From NCBI GenBank assembly GCA_963665785.1, contig OY762456.1:2046001-2110000 (forward strand): a DNA stretch of 64,000 nt, read 5' to 3'. The stretch is from UBA7455 sp026713185. GTDB taxonomy: Bacteria > Pseudomonadota > Gammaproteobacteria > Pseudomonadales > Azotimanducaceae. Shown one piece after another: positions 17,924 to 26,432 of the stretch. The translations under genes were made by a program, and so were the position numbers. Under the pieces are notes generated by a model, which was not told the DNA's origin, did not search any database, and saw only the letters and a list, made by a program, of their open reading frames with translations. Each line of letters starts with the position of its first letter. Position 1 is the stretch's first letter.

Positions 17924-20671
17924 TTAATCCCCTGTGGATTCAACAGGACGGCCGAATACATCAACCTCGATTGCCTCTCCGAGTCCCAGCGCCCGTACAT
18001 CGTCTTCAAATTTTGACAGATCACCGGCGATAACCCATGTCAGGCGTGAGGGATGAATGAACTTGCGAGCCGCCGCGTGCACATCGTCCAGGGTAACGTT
18101 CTGCAAAGCCTCACCATATCGTACCGGATAGTCCCATGGACGCCCAAGCCCGGCGCTGGCAAGAAGACTGCTGAGCAGTGACCTGCCGGTTTCGAACTGT
18201 CCGGCCAGTGCGCGCATCCGCCGTTCACGCGCCTGATTAAACTCTTCAGATGTGGCTGGTCGGTTCTCGATGTATTCCGTCAGTTCCCGCTGGAGTTCAG
18301 CCACGGCATCGGCTGTCTTGTCGACCTGAACAGGTCCATGTAATGAAAACATCGGTTGGAATTTATCGGTACCGAGATCTGTCCTGGACCCGTAACTCCA
18401 GCCCTTGTCTTCCCGGAGGTTGAGATTGACGCGGGAAATGAAACTGCCGCCCAGTATATCGTTGGCGATTGTCTTTGCCACATCGGGTACTGTCGTCGTC
18501 GGCGCCTCAGGGTAGCCGGCCAATATCACGCTTTGCTCGGTACCCGGCTTGTCGAGAAAGAATATTCGCGGCTCTTCTGCCGGTTCTGCCGGTACCACAG
18601 GCGGGGATTCGCTGTATGGAACTTTGGAATGCCAGTTGGCGAAATTACTCGCCAACAGTTGTGCCAGTTTGTCCATGGTCACGTCTCCGGCAGCGAAAAC
18701 AGTAAACGGCTGTCCCAGAATTGTAGCCTTGTGAAAGTCTACAGCGCTTTGCCGATTGATACGCTGTACTGCTTCCTCGGTTATCTGTCTGCCATAGGGG
18801 TGATCAGCGCCATATACCTGTTCATCAAGCACAATATGGGCGACGTCGTGGGGCGATGTCCGGCTCTGCCGGATGGAGGCAGTCCACTGATCGGTCCGCA
18901 GGGCAAGCTGATTTGCCGGGTAGTCAGGGTTGCTCAGCAGGTCGGCAACCAGTGCAATAATACCGGGTAACTGCTCGGTCAGCCCTCCAGTCGACACATT
19001 GCTCGAATGGGATCCGCTATTCGCACTCAGGTTGCTCCCAAGGCGTTCTATTTCAGCACTGATTTCAGCCGAATCCCGGGTTGTAGTGCCACTGGTGAGT
19101 TCCTGAAATGCGATTCTCGTGATGCCCTGGTTATCCAGGGTCTCACCCGAGGATCCAATCTTGAATTGAAAATTCAGATCGGTGACTGGAAGACCTTCGC
19201 GGCGCGCGAGCACAATTTGTATACCGTTTTCCAGTGTACGCTCCTCGATCTCCGGGAATCGTAACTGTGCCGGGGGGGCGACATCCGGCAGGATGCTGCG
19301 GTCTGCGCCAGCGCTGGACATGTCATCAGAGGCCTGGACAGGGAAGGGCAAACCATTGAGTTCATAGTAGGGACGGGTCAGCCACTCGTTTGCCAATGCG
19401 GACAGGCTTTCGGAAGTAGCTTCCTGGACCGCGGCAATCGGTTCCTTGTATCTTTCGGGGTTGTTCGCATAGACCGCGCCGGAGATCAGCGCGTTAGCTT
19501 TTGCAAATACGGATTCGTAACCCCGGACAATGCTTGTCAGGCTCCTGATCTGCTGTCGTTCCAGCCGCTCCGGATCAGGTCCCGAAACGAGAAATTGAGC
19601 CATCGTCTCGTCAAGGACACTACGTGCTTCGTCGATGTCCGCATCCGGAAGCAGCTGCACAGATACGATAAACATACCAGCGATTTCACTGTCCACAGGA
19701 TATGCGTTGACACTGGATGCCAGTCGATGCTCTTCCACCAATGCCTTATAGAGAGGCGCCGTGCGACCGGATGCCAACGCGCTACCCCAAAGCGACAGGC
19801 CGGCGGATTCGCGCAGGGTGGAAGGAACCGGCCAGAACCGCCGTATGAAACCGCTTGCGGCACGATCATATGTGGTATCACGGCGGACTTCGGTCAATCG
19901 GGGAATCCACTGGCTGAAGCGGGTCAGGGGCTGACCTGCAGGGGCATCGCCGTAGTACTTTTCCATGAGTGGACGTGCTGTGGCGGCATCAATGTCTCCA
20001 GACAGTGCGATGACCACATTGGATGCGCCGTAATAGGTCTTGAACCAGTTGTGCACATCGTCCAGAGTGGCCGAATCCAGGTCTTCCATGGAGCCGATCA
20101 CCGGATTACGATAAGGATGTCCAGGTGGGAATACTCCCCGATACGCCTGGTTCCACGTTTTCCCGAAGGGTTGATTTTCGCGCTGGCGTTTTTCGTTTTT
20201 CACCACATTGCGTTGTTCATCCAGTCTCTCCTGGTCGATAACACCGAGCAGATGAGACATGCGATCGGACTCCAGCCACAACATGCGTTCCAGGGCGCCG
20301 GTGGGTACGGTTTGAAAATAGTTGGTGCGATCGAAGTTGGTGGTGCCGTTTATGGCAGTCGCGCCAATTTCGCTGAGGGGCTTAAAGTATTCATCGTTAT
20401 AGTTCTCGCTGCCCTGGAACATGAGGTGTTCGAATAGATGGGCAAATCCGGTCTTCCCCTCCGGTTCGTCTTTCGAACCAACATGATACCAGGTGGTCAT
20501 GGCGATAATAGGCGCCTTGCGGTCGGTATGGACGACTACACGCAGACCGTTGTCCAATGTAAATTCTTCGTAGGGAATGTCAATGTCGTCAAACTCTATG
20601 GCGAAAGCAGGACAGGTGATAGACAGATACAGGAGGATACAGGCAGGAATCCGCAGGATGAGCTTTGGCAT
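17924..20671 (-). CDS. M16-family zinc peptidase, periplasmic
   Basis: The 915-aa protein has a signal peptide (residues 1-24) and two M16 halves. The first has the inverted zinc motif HLFEH (78-82) inside the FAHLFEHLMFQG signature, with the downstream glutamate region NVVKNEKRQ. The second, structural half (from about residue 470) lacks an HxxEH. This is the layout of exported pitrilysin-like peptidases, which close like a clam around oligopeptides. The length is normal for single-chain bacterial forms. A GGAGA precedes the ATG. It faces dsbD divergently. A role in degrading imported or envelope peptides fits but is inferred. Confidence 0.9.
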   Translation of the reverse strand: MPKLILRIPACILLYLSITCPAFAIEFDDIDIPYEEFTLDNGLRVVVHTDRKAPIIAMTTWYHVGSKDEPEGKTGFAHLFEHLMFQGSENYNDEYFKPLSEIGATAINGTTNFDRTNYFQTVPTGALERMLWLESDRMSHLLGVIDQERLDEQRNVVKNEKRQRENQPFGKTWNQAYRGVFPPGHPYRNPVIGSMEDLDSATLDDVHNWFKTYYGASNVVIALSGDIDAATARPLMEKYYGDAPAGQPLTRFSQWIPRLTEVRRDTTYDRAASGFIRRFWPVPSTLRESAGLSLWGSALASGRTAPLYKALVEEHRLASSVNAYPVDSEIAGMFIVSVQLLPDADIDEARSVLDETMAQFLVSGPDPERLERQQIRSLTSIVRGYESVFAKANALISGAVYANNPERYKEPIAAVQEATSESLSALANEWLTRPYYELNGLPFPVQASDDMSSAGADRSILPDVAPPAQLRFPEIEERTLENGIQIVLARREGLPVTDLNFQFKIGSSGETLDNQGITRIAFQELTSGTTTRDSAEISAEIERLGSNLSANSGSHSSNVSTGGLTEQLPGIIALVADLLSNPDYPANQLALRTDQWTASIRQSRTSPHDVAHIVLDEQVYGADHPYGRQITEEAVQRINRQSAVDFHKATILGQPFTVFAAGDVTMDKLAQLLASNFANWHSKVPYSESPPVVPAEPAEEPRIFFLDKPGTEQSVILAGYPEAPTTTVPDVAKTIANDILGGSFISRVNLNLREDKGWSYGSRTDLGTDKFQPMFSLHGPVQVDKTADAVAELQRELTEYIENRPATSEEFNQARERRMRALAGQFETGRSLLSSLLASAGLGRPWDYPVRYGEALQNVTLDDVHAAARKFIHPSRLTWVIAGDLSKFEDDVRALGLGEAIEVDVFGRPVESTGD

Positions 20672-20802
20672 GAGACAGGTCTCCGTTGATTGCGCGACGC
20701 AGAATGGACCGCTTATGAAGATATAGGAAAACAGTAAGTGTTCTGCTGTTATTATAATGCATTATTGGATTCATGTATGTCACCAGACTATGGAGTGTTG
20801 AA

Positions 20803-23067
20803 ATGAATGAAAGCCCTTCGGTCATACATTCGACAAACCTGAAGGCTCTCCGGGTCTGGTTGAAAGTATTGCTCACCGGTCTCGCACTCTGCGGCACGGC
20901 GATCGCTGAACCGGTCAAGACAACATATTCAACCGTTGATCTGATTGCAGAGCAGGCCTCACTACCCTCAAGTGGAGGAAAGGTGACTGTCGGCCTGTAC
21001 CTTGAGCCGGACCCAACCTGGCATGCCTATTGGATCAATCCAGGTGATGCCGGTCTTCCGGCAACCATTCGCTGGAGCCTGCCCGAGGGATTCGAAGCAG
21101 GCGAGCTTCAATTCCCGTCACCGCATATCATTCCATTCGTTGATCTGATTACTTACGGGTTTGATGAACCGATTCTGCTGTTGAATGATATCGAAGTTCC
21201 GGTGGGACTGTCCCCGGGTGAAATGGTGGAGTTGCAGGGACAGGTTCGATGGGTGGTATGTGACGACAAGCTGTGTGTCCCGGAAAGCACTGTACTGTCA
21301 GTGAGCCTGCCCGTTGGCGATGGAAACAATGACGTCCTGCAGGAAGAACGATTTGCAGTCGCACGCGGCAAAGTACCCGAATCCGTAGACTGGCCGGCGC
21401 AATTCGAACATTTAAACGACAAGGTAACAGTGACTATTCAGACGCCCGAACTGGAATCCGGAATGAGCGATCCCTATCTGTTTATTGTTTCACGACACCT
21501 GGTGCGTTACGGACAACAATCGGTGTCGTTTACACCGCCAGGTATGGTCTTCTCGTTTGATCCCGGTCCACGTGTAGACACTGCGAGCGAGTTTTCGGCA
21601 GTACTGGTTTTCAAGGACAGTAGCGGCGCCGACCGCGCCTTTTGGCTTGATGTACAACAGGGAACCGGGTCAACGGCGGCGTCTACAGCGGGAGTCAGTG
21701 TTGCGGGTTCCTCCTCCGGGCATGGATTCGATGAATTTTCCCTCGGTCTGGCGTTGATTTTTGCCTTTTTCGGGGGTGTCATTCTGAACCTGATGCCTTG
21801 TGTCTTCCCCATCCTCAGCATGAAAGCCCTGAGCCTGGTTAAAATGGCTCATACTGACCGTAAGATTACCAGGCAAAGCGGTCTCCTTTACACGGCAGGC
21901 ATATTGGTCGCCTTTTCCTTGACCGGAGGCATTTTGCTTGCCCTCAGAGAGGCCGGACAAGCCGTCGGGTGGGGTTTCCAAATGCAAAACCCGGCGATTA
22001 ACCTCGGCCTGGGACTGCTGATGCTGGCCATCTCACTTAATCTTTTTGGCGTGTTCGAAGTCGGTACGAGAATCACAGGAGTCGGTCAGACGCTGACTGA
22101 GGGCGGGGAACGTAAATCGGCATTCTTTACCGGCCTGTTGGCCGTGTTGGTGGCCACGCCATGCACGGCGCCTTTCATGGCGGGTGCACTGGGCTATGCA
22201 CTGGTTCAGCCGGCGGCAGTGGCGCTGGCCATTTTTCTGGTGCTGGGTTTTGGTCTGGCATTCCCCTATCTGCTGCTTAGCTTCATTCCATGGTTGGGGC
22301 GAATGCTGCCCAGGCCAGGTCCATGGATGGTGACTTTCAAGAATATCCTGGCGTTTCCGATGCTCATGACCGCTGTCTGGCTTTTCTGGATTATCGGCAA
22401 ACAACTCGGTGTTAACGCCATGGCAATCGCCCTGCTGGCCGCACTCTGTTTTGCATTTGCGCTTTGGGCTTATGGGAGAGTCATGCAAACCGGACGGCCC
22501 TACACATGGGGCGCCCTGGGGATTGTTGGTCTGGTGGCAACAGTGCTGACAGGTTTAAGCATGGAGGATTTCAGGTTGACCACGGACTCCGAAACCCATG
22601 CCGGAACGCTGGGTCAACTGGAATTGGAACCATTCACTCCGGAACGCGTAACCGGCTATATCGATTCTGGTCAGCCGGTATTTCTTTACTTCACGGCTGA
22701 CTGGTGCGTTAGCTGCAAAGTAAACGAACGGGTTGCGCTGGCCTCTGATACGGTCGGCTCGACGTTTCATGAAAATGGTATCAAGGTCGTTGTAGCCGAC
22801 TGGACCAACGAAGATCCCGTGATCACGGATTGGCTTGACCGTTATGGCCGCGTCGGTGTCCCTCTCTACCTGTATTTTCCACAGGGTTCGTCGCTGGATG
22901 CTCCGGTGATTCTACCTCAGATTCTGTTTCCCGACATAGTTGTCAATGCCATCCTGAACGCTGATAGAGACGTTAACCGTCTGACCAATAGTTCAGTTTT
23001 CATCCGAAGCATGTTGAATCGCGGCAAGTTCAACACACAAAACCAGCACATCCAGAGCCTGACTTAA
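20803..23067 (+). CDS. DsbD/ScsB-type thiol:disulfide interchange protein
   Basis: This inner-membrane protein of about 754 aa carries electrons from cytoplasmic thioredoxin to periplasmic thiol proteins. In order it has a signal peptide (ending AIAEP), an N-terminal periplasmic domain with a VVCDDKLCVP cysteine pair, eight or so membrane helices with the two essential cysteines in LMPCVFP and ATPCTAPF, and a C-terminal thioredoxin domain with CVSC. The N-terminal domain is the longer DsbD-alpha/ScsB type rather than the short E. coli one. The ATG at 20803 has GGAG seven bases upstream; the ATG at 20773 has none. It could supply reductant to the two TlpA proteins nearby (inference). Its last 75 bp overlap the opposing aminotransferase gene. 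Confidence 0.87.
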   Translation: MNESPSVIHSTNLKALRVWLKVLLTGLALCGTAIAEPVKTTYSTVDLIAEQASLPSSGGKVTVGLYLEPDPTWHAYWINPGDAGLPATIRWSLPEGFEAGELQFPSPHIIPFVDLITYGFDEPILLLNDIEVPVGLSPGEMVELQGQVRWVVCDDKLCVPESTVLSVSLPVGDGNNDVLQEERFAVARGKVPESVDWPAQFEHLNDKVTVTIQTPELESGMSDPYLFIVSRHLVRYGQQSVSFTPPGMVFSFDPGPRVDTASEFSAVLVFKDSSGADRAFWLDVQQGTGSTAASTAGVSVAGSSSGHGFDEFSLGLALIFAFFGGVILNLMPCVFPILSMKALSLVKMAHTDRKITRQSGLLYTAGILVAFSLTGGILLALREAGQAVGWGFQMQNPAINLGLGLLMLAISLNLFGVFEVGTRITGVGQTLTEGGERKSAFFTGLLAVLVATPCTAPFMAGALGYALVQPAAVALAIFLVLGFGLAFPYLLLSFIPWLGRMLPRPGPWMVTFKNILAFPMLMTAVWLFWIIGKQLGVNAMAIALLAALCFAFALWAYGRVMQTGRPYTWGALGIVGLVATVLTGLSMEDFRLTTDSETHAGTLGQLELEPFTPERVTGYIDSGQPVFLYFTADWCVSCKVNERVALASDTVGSTFHENGIKVVVADWTNEDPVITDWLDRYGRVGVPLYLYFPQGSSLDAPVILPQILFPDIVVNAILNADRDVNRLTNSSVFIRSMLNRGKFNTQNQHIQSLT

Positions 23068-24252
23068 CTCCTCCATTGAAGGAAAAGTCGGCGCTATTCG
23101 AATGTTACGGTTTTCCGGGTCCTTCCCATAGGGGAAAGTAGCGCCGGCAGGCGTTAATTTGACCCCAAGGTCTGATGCCAGTTGTATAACTTTGTCGGCA
23201 ATTCCGGCTCTGGTATCCAGAGAGACAAAGTAACCACCATTTGGTTTTGTCCATGAGGCAATATCCTTGCCCTGCAGACCATCCTTAAGTTTTTGCTCTA
23301 CCAGTTCGAACCTGGGCCTGATGATATCACTGTGTTTGCTCATGTGAGCCCTGATGTGTTCCAGGTCTTTGAGGAAACGGACATGACGTAACTGGTTTAC
23401 CTTGTCAAAACCGATCAACTGGGGAATCAGGAAGGCTTCAAATGCGTTCAGGTTGGTGGCGGAAACACCGAGAAAAGCAATACCTGCTCCGGCATAGGTC
23501 ACTTTGGAGGTACTGGACAGCATCACCACACTGTTTTCGGTTCCTGCCTTCTCGCAGGCCAACATCAGGTTGCTGAGCCGGTCTGGCTTATCATGCAGGT
23601 GATGAACAGCATAAGCATCATCCCACATGATTCTGAAATCGGCTCCGGCGATATTGCCAAGCTTTGCGAATCGATTGACTGTTTGAGTGCTGTAAGTATG
23701 TCCCGTAGGGTTTGAATACCTGGGAACACACCATATTCCCTTGATGGCGGAATCCTTCCTGCAAAGGTCGAAGATTGCATCCATATCCGGACCATCCTCG
23801 ACAAATGGGACGCAAATCATTTCTATGTCGAAGTGTTCGCAGATTGTAAAGTGCCTGTCATATCCAGGCACAGGACAGAGGAATTTGATGTTGGCGGATG
23901 ATTCCCGCCAGCGAGGCAACATGTGTTCGATATAATTGTACATCAGCGTAAGACTGCTGTTGCCGCCTGCCATCACATGGCTACTGTCAATTCCCATGAT
24001 TTTCGCACCCAGTTGCCTGGCTTCGGGGATTCCCAGTATACCGCCGTAATTACGCACATCCGTGCCGTCCTGCAGCAGGTAGAAACCTTCCAGGATGCCA
24101 TCCATTTCATCGGAAAGGCTCAATTGTTCAGGGCACGGTTTCCCCCGGGTGAGGTCAAGAGACAGTTTCTTTGCCCTGAAATCGTTAAATCCGATTAGCA
24201 GTTCCTGCTGTCTGGACTCTAACTCTGCAGGGTTGAAATTTTCGATTTTCAT
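22993..24252 (-). CDS. Class I/II-fold PLP aminotransferase
   Basis: The 419-aa pyridoxal-phosphate enzyme belongs to the aspartate aminotransferase-like MocR-fold family (PF12897 type). The N-terminus has the SLDLTRGKPCPEQL motif. The cofactor lysine lies in SSTSKVTYAGAG, with the YSNPTGH substrate segment before it and RIAPTFPS near the C-terminus. The reaction cannot be fixed from sequence; aspartate or alanine/2-oxoacid transamination is likely. Its ATG overlaps the argC stop (ATGA), so it is translationally coupled to arginine synthesis. Its 3' end overlaps the end of dsbD by 75 bp on the other strand. Confidence 0.88.
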   Translation of the reverse strand: MKIENFNPAELESRQQELLIGFNDFRAKKLSLDLTRGKPCPEQLSLSDEMDGILEGFYLLQDGTDVRNYGGILGIPEARQLGAKIMGIDSSHVMAGGNSSLTLMYNYIEHMLPRWRESSANIKFLCPVPGYDRHFTICEHFDIEMICVPFVEDGPDMDAIFDLCRKDSAIKGIWCVPRYSNPTGHTYSTQTVNRFAKLGNIAGADFRIMWDDAYAVHHLHDKPDRLSNLMLACEKAGTENSVVMLSSTSKVTYAGAGIAFLGVSATNLNAFEAFLIPQLIGFDKVNQLRHVRFLKDLEHIRAHMSKHSDIIRPRFELVEQKLKDGLQGKDIASWTKPNGGYFVSLDTRAGIADKVIQLASDLGVKLTPAGATFPYGKDPENRNIRIAPTFPSMEELSQALDVLVLCVELAAIQHASDEN

Positions 24253-25220
24253 GGAAGCTGACCCTGTTTTTCTGTTGAGAGTCCTTGTAATTCTGCAGTA
24301 CCCAGCATCAGATTCATGTTTTGCACCGCGGCTCCGGATGCGCCTTTGCCCAGATTGTCCAGAACTGAAATCAGCAGTATCTGGTCCTGATGCCCAAAGA
24401 TAAAAATATCCTGCCTGTTTGTTTCATTATTGGCTTGTGGGTCCAGGAAGCCTCTATCCAGTGCGGCATCATCATTAGGTTCATGGACCTTGATGCACTC
24501 TTCGTTTTCATACTGTTCTGCAATAAGCTGATATATCAGCTCCAGCGAGCAGCCTGTCAGGAACTGTTCTCTGAACAGGGGAATACTGACGAGCATACCC
24601 TGGTGGAAATGACCCACACTCGGCTGGAATACCGGACGATGGTCAAGCCCGGCCACCTGCTGCATTTCCGGAAGATGTTTGTGCTGCAGGCCAAGGGAAT
24701 AAGGTCTTGAATACCAGAGATTATCTGGATGTTGAGATGCTCGTGAGCGGTAGCGTTCTATCATTTCACGACCGCCACCACTGTATCCGGAGACACCATT
24801 AATGACAAATTGGGTTGCTGGTGAAAGCAGACCGGTATTAATCAAAGGCAGAACAGGGAGCAGGAATCCCGTGGCCCAACATCCGGGATTGGAAACACAG
24901 CGTGCGTTTCTGATTCTGTCTCGCTGTTGCCGGTTTATTTCTGCCAGTCCATAGATCCATTCTGCATGAGTTCTATGCGCAGTGCTGGCATCAATGAATC
25001 GTGTTGAATCCGGCGCCATTGCAACCGATTCTCTTGCCGCATCATCCGGCAGGCAGAGTATGACCAGGTCCGCATCTGACATGACCGCTCTTTTTGCTTC
25101 GATATCCTTGCGATCAGCATCGGCAATATCTGATAATTCAATATCATCTCTATTTTGCAGATGTTGATGGATCAGCAGGCCTGTTGTGCCGACATGACCG
25201 TCAATGAATATCCTGTACAT
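24249..25220 (-). CDS. argC: N-acetyl-gamma-glutamyl-phosphate reductase (type 2)
   Basis: ArgC reduces N-acetylglutamyl phosphate to the semialdehyde with NADPH in arginine synthesis. The 323-aa protein has the nucleotide-binding start (FIDGHVGTTGL), the catalytic cysteine in VSNPGCWATG and the GVSGYSGGG segment, all typical of the shorter type 2 enzymes. The ATG at 25220 has AGGA eight bases upstream (plus-strand 25229-25232); the 35 residues of open frame before it look non-coding. The downstream aminotransferase starts inside its stop codon. No other arg genes are present in the window. Confidence 0.9.
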   Translation of the reverse strand: MYRIFIDGHVGTTGLLIHQHLQNRDDIELSDIADADRKDIEAKRAVMSDADLVILCLPDDAARESVAMAPDSTRFIDASTAHRTHAEWIYGLAEINRQQRDRIRNARCVSNPGCWATGFLLPVLPLINTGLLSPATQFVINGVSGYSGGGREMIERYRSRASQHPDNLWYSRPYSLGLQHKHLPEMQQVAGLDHRPVFQPSVGHFHQGMLVSIPLFREQFLTGCSLELIYQLIAEQYENEECIKVHEPNDDAALDRGFLDPQANNETNRQDIFIFGHQDQILLISVLDNLGKGASGAAVQNMNLMLGTAELQGLSTEKQGQLP

Positions 25221-25343
25221 ATCTGAAATCCTGGATTTTTCGCGGCTCAAACTCTCCGGCGGACTGATATATCTGACACATAAACCCTTAAAGTGTGCAG
25301 TCTGTCGGGGAGACAATTTTAACATGTTCCTGGCGTATGTTAC

Positions 25344-26006
25344 TCATCCAAGCGTTTCGGTGATGAATCGGGACATCTCCTGAACTTCTTCCAGACATAT
25401 CTGATGTTCCATAGGATAGTCAAACCATCTGACATCGTAGCCAAGTCTGATAAGATTCTCTCTTGAGGTTGCAGCTCGCATGACCGGGATCATGGCGTCG
25501 TATTGACCATGGGCAAGCATTATCGGTATTGCAAGGTTGGCATCGGATTGTTCAATTTCTGTGGTGGCGGCGTCGTAGAGGTAGGTACTCAAGGCAAGCA
25601 CGCCTGCAAGACGATGTTCAAATCGCAATGCCGCATATAGTGCGATAACGCCACCCTGGGAGAATCCTGCCAGCAGAATTTTTTGCGATGAGATTCCACG
25701 ATTCATTTCACGCCTGATGAATTCATAAATCGAGTTTGAAGATGCTTTGATGTCTTCACTCCCTTCAGATTCAGAGTGGGGAATAAAGTCGTACCAGGCC
25801 CGCATTTCTTCTCCACCATTGATAGTGATGGGCCGCTTGGGTGCGTGTGGAAAGATATACCGGATTTGCAGGTCGTCCGGCAGGTCCAGTTCCTTGATGA
25901 TCGGTTCCAGATCGTGTCCATCTGCGCCAAGGCCATGCAGAAATATCACTGACGCTACAGCATCATGCTCCGGTTCAACTTCTATGTGTTCAAGTAACTC
26001 ATGCAT
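25344..26006 (-). CDS. Carboxylesterase/lysophospholipase-type alpha/beta hydrolase
   Basis: The 220-aa cytoplasmic serine hydrolase belongs to the PF02230 esterase family. The oxyanion-hole segment is FLHGLGADG (about 23-31), the nucleophile is Ser116 in GFSQG, the acid is in HGQYDAMIP and the histidine in PMEHQICLEE. Family members hydrolyse short-chain esters, lysophospholipids or protein thioesters; the substrate here is unknown. It lies 123 bp upstream of argC on the same strand, so co-transcription is possible but not shown. Confidence 0.9.
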   Translation of the reverse strand: MHELLEHIEVEPEHDAVASVIFLHGLGADGHDLEPIIKELDLPDDLQIRYIFPHAPKRPITINGGEEMRAWYDFIPHSESEGSEDIKASSNSIYEFIRREMNRGISSQKILLAGFSQGGVIALYAALRFEHRLAGVLALSTYLYDAATTEIEQSDANLAIPIMLAHGQYDAMIPVMRAATSRENLIRLGYDVRWFDYPMEHQICLEEVQEMSRFITETLG

Positions 26007-26432
26007 TGTTCAAAACCTGAATTTCCCAAAGTTTCCTGCTGTCGAACAGACCCTTTCAATTAGCGGAATTGTTCAGTACCCGGCGTTCACGGGTCAAGTA
26101 CCAGCCGCCGGAGCTGTTACAGATAGTCCAGGAGGCTGTCCGAGAACAGACTAACCTACTGCGGACAAGCCTGATTGGCCATATTTTCCGCTTATTTTCG
26201 TTCAATATGTACAATATTTGCCTCAAATAACCAAAAAATATGACTCAATCAGTCTCGCCCTCGCTACGGTCGCAGTTCTCGGACAGCCTCCCAGTGTGAA
26301 CCTGCACTTCCGTTCCAGAGAATTTGTGTTTGTGGTTCCATTTGAGTAGTTGCTCTGTTCAAACACTTGTGCCTAAATAGTGATTCCAACCATTCTTTTT
26401 AAGCTACCTGAAGTAGTTATTGGAGATACTGC
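26007..26432. other. 426-bp intergenic region between divergent genes
   Basis: This gap separates the minus-strand esterase from the plus-strand CoA-transferase-family gene and must contain the promoters of both. Its centre is the MITE-like element at 26131-26291. A short hairpin (ACCCG 26078-26082 pairing with 26090-26094) lies on the esterase side without a T-run. No open frame with coding character and no convincing sigma-70 promoter pair was seen in the rest. Confidence 0.6.
26131..26291. mobile_element. MITE-like non-autonomous element (161 bp, 17-bp terminal inverted repeats)
   Basis: Perfect 17-bp inverted repeats (GGAGGCTGTCCGAGAAC) lie at 26131-26147 and 26275-26291. The arms stay partly complementary further in: CTGATTG and CATATTTT occur at matching positions in both arms, so about 55 bp per arm can fold into an imperfect hairpin around an A+T-rich centre. 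There is no open reading frame. A CA dinucleotide flanks both sides, which is too short to call a target duplication with confidence. The structure is that of a miniature inverted-repeat element moved by a transposase encoded elsewhere (inference). Confidence 0.7.

Noticed and set aside
19595..20437. 280-aa open frame on the plus strand
   Set aside because: It is antisense to the M16 peptidase, which has intact motifs; no ribosome site or known domain is present.
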